Positions 52,301 through 61,494 of a DNA stretch of 64,000 bases are shown here, piece by piece. The stretch lies in assembly GCF_900114495.1 (NCBI RefSeq), contig NZ_FOZI01000005.1, forward strand, positions 1 through 64,000. The letters run 5' to 3'. The notes beneath the pieces were generated by a model. It did not search any database. It was given only the letters and a program-made list of their open reading frames with translations, and was not told where the DNA came from. The stretch is from Dyella sp. OK004. GTDB lineage: Bacteria; Pseudomonadota; Gammaproteobacteria; Xanthomonadales; Rhodanobacteraceae. Every line of letters starts with the position of its first letter. The stretch's first letter is position 1. The translations under genes were made by a program, and so were the position numbers.

Positions 52301-52395
52301 CAGCGCTGGAAGGTTTCCAGCCGGCGGCGACGTTCAAGCCGGACGAAGCGATTCCGGTGGAGCCAGGCAAGGGCTGGCTGATCATGGTGAAGTGA
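49375..52395 (+). CDS. Exported DUF6067-like glycoside hydrolase
   Basis: 1006 residues from ATG 49375 (GAGGA upstream; ATGs at 49363 and 49369 are also in frame). Signal to AHAG. N-terminal beta-sandwich modules (about 30-330), a supersandwich-like region (AYGGPRQMEAGETLHYDIV), then a TIM-barrel with GMRVKIYDTVRELS, GIDGLYLDDVAYDR, and LIDLHSANQYN, followed by a C-terminal beta domain. The barrel and the Asp-Asp in YLDDVAYD resemble glycosidase active sites. Specificity cannot be inferred; the neighbours suggest a galactose or amino-sugar linkage. Confidence 0.65.
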   Translation: MKHEERLKIMAGVLLGVATWGGAHAGTEAAAAPTLRWNADQLGNHRYLVQVTQPADAVHVVIPWRRRDAHPEQVNVIVTGPDGQTVANVRRGTIDRASGELVFQASKAGTYAVYYQPYVSAGRPNYPTVTYAEVRDTADPAWAHKLGTDASAWRRLPSAKLLNYEAVDDFDAYTPMERTATPAELQALLKAHAGQRLWIFPETRANPIRMFDALPETWAKRGPGGSLRDSALPGEYLSFQFGAWAPVGDVEHLQVTFSDLRDPQGDILPASAFTCFNLGGIDYAGKPFTTRVNVAAGRVQPLWMGLDVPATAKPGVYRGEVTMTAAGVAGQRLPVEITVGNGQAVAHGDDDPFKLTRLRWLNSTLAQNDELVKPFTAITVRGDTLGILGRDIALAANGLPEQISSRFDQRMTGFADHATAVLAAPIAFTVEDAAGTHPLSATGHPAVQQDGPARVHWQVAGNAGPLQAEVKASLEADGTLTYAIALTATQTTALKDVRLTMPLARDVARYQLGLGREGDAAPADFQWKWNVENNQDGAWLGTINAGLEFHLRDEHYLRPLNTNFYHQQPLRMPISWDNRGQGGVRLHREDKDYRVEAYGGPRQMEAGETLHYDIVLRVTPFKTIEPAKHFANRYFHGYRDVDAVKADGASVVNIHHATPINPWINYPFLEVDAMRAYVDAAHQRGMRVKIYDTVRELSDRAPELPMLESLGHEVISSGKGGGFPWLQEHLDGDYIAAWHVPQNRDAAVINAGQSRWHNYYIEGLDWLARNVGIDGLYLDDVAYDRTTMKRVRKVLQAHRPNPLIDLHSANQYNERDGHISSTLLYMELFPYLDRLWFGEYFDYEKTSPAYWLTEMSGIPYGLMGEMLQSDGNPWRGMLFGMTRRAREGGAKDNDLHALWKLWDSFGIEQSDMVGWWVHDTPVQTGRDDVLVTSYVRKGDATLIALASWAPQPTRVKLTIDWKALGLRQAKATLVAPALEGFQPAATFKPDEAIPVEPGKGWLIMVK

Positions 52396-52403
52396 CGTGC
52401 GCA

Positions 52404-52442
52404 GGGGGCACCTCTTTCAGAAAGCCAACGATGGGTGCCCCC
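52404..52442 (+). terminator. Hairpin after the DUF6067-like gene
   Basis: GGGGGCACC (52404-52412) pairs with GGTGCCCCC (52434-52442) around a 21-base loop, 8 bases after the stop. No T tract; possible terminator or processing site before the next gene at 52592. Confidence 0.4.
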
Positions 52443-52591
52443 GTCAATCGACTCTTGCGCAATGGAGATCCATGAGGATCGCCAGCGTCTGGAGACGATT
52501 GCCAGTACCTGAGTGAGATAGATCGGCAATACATCGCTAGCGGTGATTTTCTGCCGCCGGGTATCCGGACGGCGGCAATTCGAGGGTGGGT

Positions 52592-53806
52592 ATGCGATAT
52601 AACGAACGGCGAACTCGTCACGCATGGTGCGTGGTGCTGATGCTCGTACTGATGGGCTCGCAAGCGATGGCGGCCCGAACATCCAGCAAGCAGGCGGTGG
52701 ACGACGACGCCAACGCGCCCTACAAAACCTTCGACAGCACGCCCGCCATCACCATGGGGCCGCTGCTGCTCGACATGGCGGACACCTCGGTGGTGATCGC
52801 ATGGATGACGGATGCGCCAAGCGATGCCAAGGTCAGCTACGGCGAAGGCAAGATCGAGCAAGAAGTCGTGCCGCAGGTGGACGGACTGGTGCCGGTCGGC
52901 ACGATGCACCGCGTTGTGATTCGCGGGCTATCGCCGGGACATACCTATCAGTATCGGGTTTCGTCGCGGCGGGTGATTGCCTTGAAGCCCTACTGGCCCG
53001 ATCGCGGGCGCACGGTCGAAAGTCCGGTCGATAGCTTCACTACCTTCGATACGGCGAAGCCGGCAACTCGTTTTGCGGTGATGACGGATACGCATGAGGA
53101 CGTCGGCCGCATTCAGGCGCTGATGCGGCTGGTCCAGCAGACGCCGGTGGATTTTGTCGTGCACACCGGCGACAGCCTCAATTACGGCGTCAACGAAAAT
53201 CAATTGAAGGATAAATTCCTGGAGCCGATGGCGGCGGGTCTTCAGGGGCACCTGCCGTTGCTGTACGTACGAGGAAATCACGAATACCGGGGCGAGTTTG
53301 CCCGCTCGCTCGGCGACTATCTGCATTCGCAGAACGGCAAGTATTTCTACACGCGCGATCAAGGCCCGGTGCATCTGGTGGTGGTCGACACCGGCGAGGA
53401 CAAACCGGATGCCACCAACGTTTATGCCGGGCTGAACAATCTGCGTGACTACCGTCAGGAAGAGTTTGCCTGGCTCCAGCAAACGCTCGCCGACGAGGCG
53501 CGCACCCGTACGGGCCCTTTCACCGTGGTACTCGGGCATGACCCCGAATGGGGTTGGCTGGATGGCCATAACGATGCGTGGATGCAACTGGCGAACCGGG
53601 CCAAAGTGGATCTGTTCATTGCCGGCCATCTGCATCACCTCAAGCGTTTTGCGCCGGGCAGCCGAGGCAATGACTTTCCCATTCTCGCGCTGGGTCAGGA
53701 CCAGATCGCTCGAGTGGAAGCCAGCGAGCAGGAACTGAAAGTCATCGTGGTGGATCGTGCCGGTCGCACGCTTGACGCCTTCTCGATCAAGCGGAAGAGC
53801 AAGTAG
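52592..53806 (+). CDS. Exported metallophosphoesterase with purple-acid-phosphatase-like N-domain
   Basis: 404 residues from ATG 52592. Signal to AMAAR. Residues about 45-150 are a fibronectin-like domain as in purple acid phosphatases (TSVVIAWMTD, HRVVIRGLSPGHTYQYRV). The calcineurin-like core follows: DTHED, HTGDSLNYG, RGNHEYRG, VLGHDPEWG and AGHLHHL, giving the full set of metal ligands. It should hydrolyse phosphate esters outside the cytoplasm, possibly phosphate on the glycan. The next gene starts 38 bases on. Confidence 0.88.
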   Translation: MRYNERRTRHAWCVVLMLVLMGSQAMAARTSSKQAVDDDANAPYKTFDSTPAITMGPLLLDMADTSVVIAWMTDAPSDAKVSYGEGKIEQEVVPQVDGLVPVGTMHRVVIRGLSPGHTYQYRVSSRRVIALKPYWPDRGRTVESPVDSFTTFDTAKPATRFAVMTDTHEDVGRIQALMRLVQQTPVDFVVHTGDSLNYGVNENQLKDKFLEPMAAGLQGHLPLLYVRGNHEYRGEFARSLGDYLHSQNGKYFYTRDQGPVHLVVVDTGEDKPDATNVYAGLNNLRDYRQEEFAWLQQTLADEARTRTGPFTVVLGHDPEWGWLDGHNDAWMQLANRAKVDLFIAGHLHHLKRFAPGSRGNDFPILALGQDQIARVEASEQELKVIVVDRAGRTLDAFSIKRKSK

Positions 53807-53844
53807 TCTCTCGTGATGACGCGAGAGAGGAGCGGGGTGAGCTC

Positions 53845-56088
53845 ATGAAATGTGCCGGCATCCATATTCATCGTGCGATGGCATGCATGGGCGTGGTTGC
53901 CTGGTGCCTGTTGCTATCGCCGATGCTTCCGTCCACCGCTTTCGCCGGTTCCGCGGCGACATTTGACACCGCGCCCGCACGCGAAGCGCTGAAGCGTCTG
54001 CTGCCGCGTCACCAGTCGCAGATCGAACTGGTGACGCTGGGCGCCGAAGGTGGCGAGCGTTTCGAGGTCCGCGGCACGCCAGGGCACATCGAAGTGGCTG
54101 GCACCTCGCCGTCTGTACTGCTGACTGGCGTGGAGGCGTATCTCGAACGCGTACCCATGGTGAGCATCGGCTGGCCGGGCGACAGTCTGGATCGCCTGCC
54201 CAAGACCTTGCCGGCTCCGCCGCAGCCGCTCGAACACCACGCCGCGGTACCTGATCGTTTCGCCCTGAATGACGTCGACGACGGTTATTCCGACGCCTAT
54301 CTCGACTGGCCGGGCTGGGAGCGCAAGCTCGATCGGCTGGCGCTGCGCGGTATCAATGAAGTGTTTATGCCGGTAGGCGCGGAGGAGGTTTACCGGCGCA
54401 CCTTCCGCGAGTTCGGCTACAGCGACGACGCCTTGCGCGCATGGATTCCGGCGCCCGCCCACCAGCCATGGTGGTTATTGCAGAACATGTCGGCTTTCGG
54501 TGGACCGGTGTCGGCACATCAGTTCGAGCGGCGTGTAGCACTGGGCCGAAGAATCGTCGCGCGCCTGCGCGAGCTGGGCATGACGCCGGTGTTCCCTGGC
54601 TACTTCGGTACGGTGCCGCCGCAGCTGGTCGCACGCTATCCCGGAGTCGGCTTGGTGCCGCAGGGACAGTGGGTCGGCTTTCAGCGGCCGGACTGGCTCG
54701 ATCCGCGTGAGCCGCTGTTTGCGCGGATCGCGGCGACGTTCTATCGGCATCAACGTGAGCTGTTCGGCGACAGCACCATGTTCAAGATGGATCTGCTGCA
54801 CGAAGGTGGCCGTGCCGGCGAGGTGCCGGTGGGCGATGCCGCGCGCGGCGTGATGACGGCCTTGCAGGCCGCGCATCCGGGCGCGCGCTGGGTGATGCTT
54901 GGCTGGCAGCACAATCCGCCCAGGGCGGTGGTCGAAGCGGTGGATCGAAGTAAGTTGCTGGTGGTCGATGGGCTATCGGACCGCTACGACGGCATGGATC
55001 GCGAGAAGGATTGGCCGGGCGTGCCGTATGCCTTCGGCACTATTCCCAACTTCGGCGGACATACCACGCTGGGCGCGAACACTGCCGTGTGGGTACAACG
55101 CTTTGCGGCATGGCGCAGCAAAGCGGGCAGCGAGTTGCGCGGCATCGCCTATATGCCCGAGGGCAGCGGCACCGATCCCGCCGCGTTTGCGCTGTTCACC
55201 GCGTTGGCATGGCGACCCGAAGCACTCGATCTCGATCGCTGGTGGCCCGACTATGCGGCGAGCCGCTACGGCGGCGCCGATGCGCATGCCGCCGAGGCGT
55301 GGCGGATACTGGGCGGCACCGCGTTCGCGATGCCCTCTGGCGAGTGGTCGGAGGCGCAGGACAGTCTGTTCGCGGCCAGGCCGAGTCTGGAGGCACGCAC
55401 AGCCGCTACCTGGTCACCGCGGGCGATGCGCTACGACGCCAGGCGTTTTGACGGCGCTGTTTGTGCATTGCTGAAGGTGGCGCCTGAACTGCGCGGGACA
55501 TCGGCGTATCGTTACGATCTGGTCGATGTGACACGGCAGGCGATCAGCAATCGCGCGCGCAGCCTGCTGCCGCAGATCAAGGCAGCCTACGAAGCGAAGG
55601 ACGCACCGCGCTTTCATGAATTGACGGCGCAATGGATGGGCGACATGGCTGCGCTCGACCGCCTGCTCGCCAGCGATCCGCATTTCCTGTTGGGCCGCTG
55701 GCTGATGAATGCGCGAGCCGCGGTGGGGAATGACGTTGAGCGCGCGCAGCTTGAATACGATCAGCGTTCGATCCTGGCCAGCTGGGGCGATCGCTCCGGT
55801 GCCGATGGCGGCGGCCTGCACGACTACGCCAATCGCGAATGGTCTGGCCTGGTCGGCGGTTTGTATGTGCAGCGTTGGCAGCGTTACTTCGCATCGCTGG
55901 GACAATCGCTGGCCGGACGGAAGCCGGCGGCGATCGACTGGTTTGCACTGGAGCAGGGCTGGGCGCGGTCGAGCGAAGCGTTGCCGACAGAGCCGCGCGG
56001 TGACGCGTGGCAACTTGCTCAAAACGTGGCGCGGCGACTAGGTATCTGCGCCGCAGACACCGTACAGTCGGACGTCCAACTTCCCTGA
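53845..56088 (+). CDS. Alpha-N-acetylglucosaminidase, GH89
   Basis: 747 residues, signal to AFAGS. An N-terminal beta domain (FEVRGTPGHIEVAGTSP) leads to the GH89 barrel: FALNDVDDGYSDAYLDW, GINEVFMPVGAEEV, FPGYFGTVPP, FKMDLLHEGG (Glu320) and YMPEGSGTDP (Glu439), corresponding by position to the two catalytic Glu of human NAGLU. A helical C-terminal domain follows. The family removes terminal alpha-linked N-acetylglucosamine, as on heparan sulfate ends or GlcNAc-alpha-1,4-Gal caps. Exported, so it acts in the periplasm or outside. Co-directional with GH35 (21-base gap). Confidence 0.9.
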   Translation: MKCAGIHIHRAMACMGVVAWCLLLSPMLPSTAFAGSAATFDTAPAREALKRLLPRHQSQIELVTLGAEGGERFEVRGTPGHIEVAGTSPSVLLTGVEAYLERVPMVSIGWPGDSLDRLPKTLPAPPQPLEHHAAVPDRFALNDVDDGYSDAYLDWPGWERKLDRLALRGINEVFMPVGAEEVYRRTFREFGYSDDALRAWIPAPAHQPWWLLQNMSAFGGPVSAHQFERRVALGRRIVARLRELGMTPVFPGYFGTVPPQLVARYPGVGLVPQGQWVGFQRPDWLDPREPLFARIAATFYRHQRELFGDSTMFKMDLLHEGGRAGEVPVGDAARGVMTALQAAHPGARWVMLGWQHNPPRAVVEAVDRSKLLVVDGLSDRYDGMDREKDWPGVPYAFGTIPNFGGHTTLGANTAVWVQRFAAWRSKAGSELRGIAYMPEGSGTDPAAFALFTALAWRPEALDLDRWWPDYAASRYGGADAHAAEAWRILGGTAFAMPSGEWSEAQDSLFAARPSLEARTAATWSPRAMRYDARRFDGAVCALLKVAPELRGTSAYRYDLVDVTRQAISNRARSLLPQIKAAYEAKDAPRFHELTAQWMGDMAALDRLLASDPHFLLGRWLMNARAAVGNDVERAQLEYDQRSILASWGDRSGADGGGLHDYANREWSGLVGGLYVQRWQRYFASLGQSLAGRKPAAIDWFALEQGWARSSEALPTEPRGDAWQLAQNVARRLGICAADTVQSDVQLP

Positions 56089-56109
56089 TCCTGTTCCAAA
56101 GGAATCCCC

Positions 56110-57978
56110 GTGCAGCGACGAGATTTTCTGCGACTGACCGCTTTGTTTCCGCTGGGTGCCGCTAGCATGCGCCTGCTCGCGGCGGATGGTCGTGCTGTTG
56201 CACCGGTGGAGAAGATGCCAGATGGCCGGGCGCATCGGTTCGAGCTCTCCGCGCAGCAGTTCCTGCTCGATGGCCGGCCGTTCCAGATCCGCAGCGGCGA
56301 GATGCACCCGATGCGTATCCCACACGAGTATTGGCAGCACCGCATCCGCATGGCCAAGGCGATGGGGCTCAATACCATCGCGGTGTACATCATGTGGAAC
56401 GCTCTGGAATCGGAGCCGGGCGTGTTCGATCTGAAGACCGGCAGCCGCGATTTCGTCCGCTTTATCCAGCTATGCCAGGAAGAGGGCATGTGGGTGTATC
56501 TGCGGCCAGGACCTTATGTGTGTGCGGAATGGGATTTCGGCGGACTGCCGCCGTATCTGCTACGCGAGAAAGACATCCGCGTGCGCCACAAGGATGACGC
56601 GCACTACATGCAGGCGGTGAAACGTTATCTGGATGCCATCGCACCGCACATCGCACCGCTGATGACCGCCAAAGGCGGCCCGATCCTGATGGTGCAGGTG
56701 GAAAACGAGTACGCGTCGTTCGGCAACGATCTGGACTACCTCAAACAGTTGCAGGCGATGTGGCGCGAGCGCGGGATCGAAGGGCCGTTCTCCATTTCCG
56801 ACGGCCTTGGCCAGATCCAGAAAGAGAAAACCTATCTGCCGGGCACCGTCTTGGGTCTGGACGGCGATACGGATTTCGCCGCGGCGCAGGCGATTGCCGG
56901 CGAGGCACCGGTATGGGTGGGCGAGGGCTATCCCGGCTGGCTGACGCATTGGGGTGACAAGGATTTTCAGCGCGGCGATTACACCGACACCTTGCGCAAG
57001 CTGCTGGAGCAGGGGCGCTCGTTCAATCTGTACGTGGTGTACGGCGGCACCAACTTCGGGTTCACTGCCGGCGCCAATGCCAATGGCGACTATTCGAACT
57101 TCGAGCCGGTGATCACCAGTTACGACTACGGTGCGCCGATCAATGAAGCCGGTGAAGCGACGCCGGACTACCATCGCTTTCGCGCCCTGATTGGCGCACA
57201 TGTCACGCATCCGCTGCCGGATGTGCCGGCCGCGCAGAAGTTGATGGCGTTTCCGGCAGCCATGGCCAGGCCATATGCGTCGCTTTGGGAGAACTTGCCT
57301 CCCGCGAAAGCGGTGGCCAGGCCGCAGGCCAACGAACTGTTGTTTGCGCAGGATCACGGCATGGTGCTGTACCGGAAGACGGTGCGTACTGGCGGCAAGC
57401 TCGCCATTGATGGCGTGCGTGATTACGCGACGGTGTTCAGCGGTGGCCGTTACCTCGACTACGTATCGCGCGTGCACAAGCCTGGTTTGCGCGAACAGCA
57501 ACATGTGGCCGTGCCGGCGCCTGCGGGCGACGCGGGGAACGAGCTGGACATTCTGGTCGACAGCTTCGGTCACGTGGGTTATGGACAGGCAATGGCCGAC
57601 CGCAAAGGCATCGTCGGTGGTGTCCAACTGGAAGGACGCGAGTTGCAGGACTGGCAGGCATACAGCCTGCCGCTGGACGAGCATTACGTTGCGGGTTTGA
57701 AACCGCTACAGATCAAACCGTCGCGACCCGGCGTGTTCTTCAAGGCGACGGTTACGCTGGATCGGGTCGCCGACAGCTATATCGACATGAGCGCCTGGGA
57801 CAAGGGCTACGTGTGGGTCAACGGCCATTTGCTCGGCCGCTATTGGCGTATCGGCCCGCAGCAGCGTTTGTATTGCCCGGCGTCGTGGTTCAAGGCGGGG
57901 GACAATGAGGTGCTGGTGTTCGATCTGCATCGCACAGAGGTGGCTTCGATCCGAGGCTTTGAACACCTACATGGCTAA
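56110..57978 (+). CDS. Beta-galactosidase, GH35
   Basis: 622 residues from a GTG at 56110. The start MQRRDFLRL is a twin-arginine-type signal, unlike the Sec signals of the other glycosidases here. GH35 blocks: IRSGEMHPMRIP, YIMWNALES, RPGPYVCAEWDFGGLP, VENEYASFG (Glu200, acid/base) and VGEGYPGWLTHWG (Glu272, nucleophile, in a slightly unusual context), VYGGTNFGF. C-terminal beta domains end at WFKAGDNEVLVFDL. Removes terminal beta-galactose, and could follow the GH89 enzyme in trimming a GlcNAc-Gal chain. Confidence 0.92.
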   Translation: MQRRDFLRLTALFPLGAASMRLLAADGRAVAPVEKMPDGRAHRFELSAQQFLLDGRPFQIRSGEMHPMRIPHEYWQHRIRMAKAMGLNTIAVYIMWNALESEPGVFDLKTGSRDFVRFIQLCQEEGMWVYLRPGPYVCAEWDFGGLPPYLLREKDIRVRHKDDAHYMQAVKRYLDAIAPHIAPLMTAKGGPILMVQVENEYASFGNDLDYLKQLQAMWRERGIEGPFSISDGLGQIQKEKTYLPGTVLGLDGDTDFAAAQAIAGEAPVWVGEGYPGWLTHWGDKDFQRGDYTDTLRKLLEQGRSFNLYVVYGGTNFGFTAGANANGDYSNFEPVITSYDYGAPINEAGEATPDYHRFRALIGAHVTHPLPDVPAAQKLMAFPAAMARPYASLWENLPPAKAVARPQANELLFAQDHGMVLYRKTVRTGGKLAIDGVRDYATVFSGGRYLDYVSRVHKPGLREQQHVAVPAPAGDAGNELDILVDSFGHVGYGQAMADRKGIVGGVQLEGRELQDWQAYSLPLDEHYVAGLKPLQIKPSRPGVFFKATVTLDRVADSYIDMSAWDKGYVWVNGHLLGRYWRIGPQQRLYCPASWFKAGDNEVLVFDLHRTEVASIRGFEHLHG

Positions 57979-57990
57979 CAGCACATCGTT

Positions 57991-58064
57991 GTAGGAACGC
58001 ACCCTGTGCGCGACAAAAAGCGGGGCCACTGTGCAGCCCTTTCGCGCACAGGGTGCGCTCCTAC
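57991..58064. terminator. Inverted pair of REP units between convergent genes
   Basis: GTAGGAACGCACCCTGTGCG (from 57991) and the inverse copy ending at 58064 pair over 22 of 23 bases around about 28 bases. The same unit occurs at 24791 and 31115. Placed between stops at 57978 and 58061, it probably works as a two-way terminator. Confidence 0.55.
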
Positions 58065-59386
58065 AGTTCGACGTGCGCGCGTAGGGCGACGAAGCGCGCG
58101 GGGCCACGATCACGGTTGTAGCCGGGGTTGTGTATCAGCTGGAGGTCGGGGCTCAGGATGAAGTGTTTGCACACGGCGAAGCTGTAATAAGCCTCCAGGA
58201 TCTGCTCGCGGCCATAGCGAAGTGCGCCGTCGCCCAATACGAATCCATTGCCGCCCATGGCGAGATAGTCGCGGTGGACAGAGGAGAGTTCGTTGATCGC
58301 GACGCCGATACTCAGATGGTCTTCGCCACGCCCCCAGTGCACACCGGAGAGCTGGAAGCCGCCGGTCAGGGTGCGATCCACTTCGGTAAAGGCAAACGAT
58401 TCATTGCGTCCATCGTTCCAGCCTGCGCGCAGGAACAGGCCGGTGTCACCATGATCGGCCAGTGGCAGTTCGCCGTTGATGGCGAAGCCGTATTTGTGCC
58501 GGCCTGGCCGGTCGTCGACGCGGATATCCGGCGGGCTGCCGCTGGCCAGGGCCTTGGCGATGGCTTCACGGTAGATGCCCATGCGCGCCTGGTTCTGGAA
58601 AGCGAGCAATCGCAGTGCCCAGCCGTCCGCCTGTGGCTGCAGGGTCAGTTCGATCTGCTGGCCGCGCGCGTGGCGCAGCGAGCTTTCCAGCTTCTGGCCG
58701 TTGGCTTCGTAGGGCATGCGATAGATGCCGTAGCGCAGGCTCCAGCCTGGGTTGATCCAGCCAATCATCACGCCTTCGGTATAGCCGCGCGTGTCGGCGG
58801 CGAAGTCCCAGGTGGTGTTGTTGAATAGCGCCCAGTTCATGAACTGGGTGCGCGTGCTGTCGGCGTAGCGGTTCTTGTCGAAGTCGTCGTTGACGGCCAT
58901 CTTGCCGATCTTTACTTCGATGCGGCGTGACGCCTCCTTGCCCGGCAGCTGATCCTGTGCGCGCTCGACATCGGCGGTTTCATCACCGAGCGGCAGCGCC
59001 CAGCGCAGATAGCGGCGCGCGACGTAGGGTGTTTTGCCGAGACTGGCTGTGCCGGAGCGAATGACGTCGCCGTTGGTCAGGCCACCCAGGCCGGTGGCAT
59101 GGCTGACACCTTCGCCCTTGAACATCTCCACGTCGAAATAGAACTGCAGATGCGCCGGCAGCGCCACGCCAAAGTACGCGCCGAAAGTGTGCGAGCGCGC
59201 TGTGTCGCTGCGCGCGCGCAGGCTCTGCTCGCCGGCGTAGGGCGAGTGCAGGCTGTCTTGATGCTGGTCGACGAAGGTGTATTGCGCACCCAGCCACTGC
59301 GGCACGAACAAGGGCGTTTCGTCAGCTTTTGCCGCGCCCATCAGGGCGAGCAGGGCAGGCAACGTCAGCGTGGCGAACTTCTTCAT
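58061..59386 (-). CDS. Outer-membrane carbohydrate porin-like protein
   Basis: 441 residues from ATG 59386 (MKKFATLTLPALLALMG). Signal to AKADE. The body is barrel strands: FGAYFGVALPAHLQFYFDVEM, shown in part, DVIRSGTASLGKTPYVARRYLRW, KIGKMAVNDDFDKNRYADS and a C-terminal FVALRAHVEL. The arrangement is that of OprB-like carbohydrate-selective porins, with KIGKMAVNDDFD matching their plug-side strand. It closes the glycan locus on the opposite strand and could admit released monosaccharides. Confidence 0.8.
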   Translation of the reverse strand: MKKFATLTLPALLALMGAAKADETPLFVPQWLGAQYTFVDQHQDSLHSPYAGEQSLRARSDTARSHTFGAYFGVALPAHLQFYFDVEMFKGEGVSHATGLGGLTNGDVIRSGTASLGKTPYVARRYLRWALPLGDETADVERAQDQLPGKEASRRIEVKIGKMAVNDDFDKNRYADSTRTQFMNWALFNNTTWDFAADTRGYTEGVMIGWINPGWSLRYGIYRMPYEANGQKLESSLRHARGQQIELTLQPQADGWALRLLAFQNQARMGIYREAIAKALASGSPPDIRVDDRPGRHKYGFAINGELPLADHGDTGLFLRAGWNDGRNESFAFTEVDRTLTGGFQLSGVHWGRGEDHLSIGVAINELSSVHRDYLAMGGNGFVLGDGALRYGREQILEAYYSFAVCKHFILSPDLQLIHNPGYNRDRGPARFVALRAHVEL

Positions 59387-59466
59387 CCGGTTCACTTTAA
59401 TATTGGCCAAACAAAAGGCCGCACGATGGCGACCTTTTGTCTCAATCACATGACAGCTGCGATGGC

Positions 59467-61296
59467 TTAGCCGCCGCGCGAAGCCCTCTTACGATCGTTC
59501 TCGGTGAGGTGCTTCTTGCGCAGGCGGATCTCCTTGGGGGTGATCTCGACCAGCTCATCGTCGTCGATGAAGTCCAGTGCCTGTTCCAGCGAGAACTTGA
59601 TGGCCGGGGTCAGCTGGATCGCATCGTCCTTGCCCGAGGCGCGCATATTGGTCAGCGGCTTGGGCTTGATCGCATTGACCGTGAGGTCGTTGTCCTTGGC
59701 GTGGATGCCGACCAGCTGGCCTTCATAGACCGAGTCGCCTTCCGCCGCGAACAGCTTGCCGCGGTCCTGCAGTGGGCCGAGCGAGTAGGCGGGGGTGGTG
59801 CCGCCGGCATTGGCGATCATCACGCCGTTGAGGCGCTTGGCGATCTGGCCATCTTCCTTCGGGCCGTAATGGTCGAACACGTGGAACAGCAGGCCCGAAC
59901 CCTGGGTGAGGGTCTTGAACTGGTTCTGGAAGCCGATCAGGCCGCGCGCCGGGATCAAGTACTCAAGGCGCACGCGACCTTTGCCGTCCGGCTCCATGTT
60001 CTTGAGCTGGCCCTTGCGGATGCCGAGGCGCTCCATCACCGGACCCTGGTGATTTTCTTCGACGTCGACCACCAGCTGCTCGATCGGCTCCATCTTCTGG
60101 CCTTCGATCTCCTTGATGATGACTTCCGGACGCGACACGGCGAGCTCATAGCCTTCACGGCGCATGTTTTCGATCAGCACCGAGAGATGCAGTTCGCCGC
60201 GGCCCGAGACGAGGAATTTGTCGGCGTCGGAGCCTTCTTCGACGCGCAGGGCGACGTTGTGCACCTGCTCGCGCTCAAGACGGTCGCGGATCTGGCGGCT
60301 GGTCAGGAACTTGCCACCCGAGAGGTCCTTGTTGCCGGCGAACGGCGAATTGTTGACCTGGAAGGTCATGCTGATCATCGGTTCGTCGACGGTCAGGGCC
60401 GGCAGCGCTTCCGGCGTGTCCAGCGAGCAGATGGTGTCGGAAATGGTCAGCTCGGAGATGCCGGAGATGGCGACGATGTCACCCGCTTCGGCGCTGTCCT
60501 GCTCGATGCGCTCGAGACCGAGGAAGCCAAGCACCTGCAGCACCTTGCCCTGGCGCTTCTTGCCTTCGCGATTGATGATCGCGACCGGCATGTTCTTCTT
60601 CAGCGTGCCGCGCTGGATGCGGCCGATGCCGATGACGCCGACGAAGTTGTTGTAGTCCAGCTGGCTGATGCGCATCTGGAACGGGCCATCCGGATCCACT
60701 TCCGGCTTGGGCGCGTGGTCCATGATGGCCTGGTACAGCGGGGTCATGTCGCCTTCGCGCGCAGCGTCGTCGAGGCTGGCGTAGCCGTTCAGTGCCGAGG
60801 CGTAAACGATCGGGAAGTCCATCTGCTCAGCGGTAGCGCCGAGGCGATCGAACAGATCCCACACTTGGTCGACGACCCACTGCGGACGAGCGCCCGGGCG
60901 GTCGATCTTGTTGATGACGACGATCGGCTTGAAGCCCATCGCGAACGCCTTCTGCGTCACGAAGCGCGTCTGCGGCATCGGGCCGTCCATCGCGTCGACC
61001 AGGATCAGCACGGTGTCCACCATCGACAGCACGCGCTCCACCTCGCCGCCGAAGTCGGCGTGTCCGGGGGTGTCGACGATGTTGATGCGGTTGCCCTGCC
61101 AGGTGATGGCCGTGTTCTTGGCCAGGATCGTGATGCCACGCTCCTTTTCCTGGTCATTGCTGTCCATCACGCGTTCGGCCAGCACGGTGCGCTCGGAGAG
61201 CGTGCCGGACTGCTTCAGCAGCTGGTCGACGAGCGTGGTTTTGCCGTGGTCGACGTGGGCGACGATGGCGATATTGCGCAGATTTTCGATGGACAT
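59467..61296 (-). CDS. typA: Translational GTPase TypA/BipA
   Basis: 609 residues from ATG 61296 ([20 protein letters not shown]). G1 AHVDHGKT, G3 [13 protein letters not shown]4 NKIDRPGA, then the beta-barrel domain II, the EF-G-like domains III and V ([20 protein letters not shown]) and the TypA-specific C-terminus ([23 protein letters not shown]). Ribosome-binding GTPase for stress and cold growth and large-subunit assembly. Single gene, 198 bases downstream of the lipoprotein gene on the same strand. Confidence 0.97.
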   Translation of the reverse strand: MSIENLRNIAIVAHVDHGKTTLVDQLLKQSGTLSERTVLAERVMDSNDQEKERGITILAKNTAITWQGNRINIVDTPGHADFGGEVERVLSMVDTVLILVDAMDGPMPQTRFVTQKAFAMGFKPIVVINKIDRPGARPQWVVDQVWDLFDRLGATAEQMDFPIVYASALNGYASLDDAAREGDMTPLYQAIMDHAPKPEVDPDGPFQMRISQLDYNNFVGVIGIGRIQRGTLKKNMPVAIINREGKKRQGKVLQVLGFLGLERIEQDSAEAGDIVAISGISELTISDTICSLDTPEALPALTVDEPMISMTFQVNNSPFAGNKDLSGGKFLTSRQIRDRLEREQVHNVALRVEEGSDADKFLVSGRGELHLSVLIENMRREGYELAVSRPEVIIKEIEGQKMEPIEQLVVDVEENHQGPVMERLGIRKGQLKNMEPDGKGRVRLEYLIPARGLIGFQNQFKTLTQGSGLLFHVFDHYGPKEDGQIAKRLNGVMIANAGGTTPAYSLGPLQDRGKLFAAEGDSVYEGQLVGIHAKDNDLTVNAIKPKPLTNMRASGKDDAIQLTPAIKFSLEQALDFIDDDELVEITPKEIRLRKKHLTENDRKRASRGG

Positions 61297-61436
61297 GGGA
61301 TGGGCTCGGGCGGCCGAAGGGCCGTCGCGTGGTTTTCTCAAGGGCGAATCGGACGATTATACGGATTAATGTGACAGCTTGCTTGAATCAGGGGCTTCTC
61401 GTGGAAAAGGAGCGAAACGACTTCTGCTCCTGGACT

Positions 61437-61465
61437 CCCATCCGCTGCAGGGCAGGTCGGATGGG
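61437..61465 (-). terminator. Hairpin after the pilin-like lipoprotein gene
   Basis: CCCATCCG (61437-61444) with CGGATGGG (61458-61465), extended by GACT/AGTC at the outer ends, 30 bases after the stop at 61495. No T tract seen; possible terminator upstream of typA. Confidence 0.35.
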
Positions 61466-61494
61466 GAAGTCTCTGGCCGGTCTGTCCGCGGCCC

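Noticed and set aside
59437-61374. 645-codon open frame antisense to typA
   Set aside because: TypA is certain, and the reverse frame has no recognisable family.
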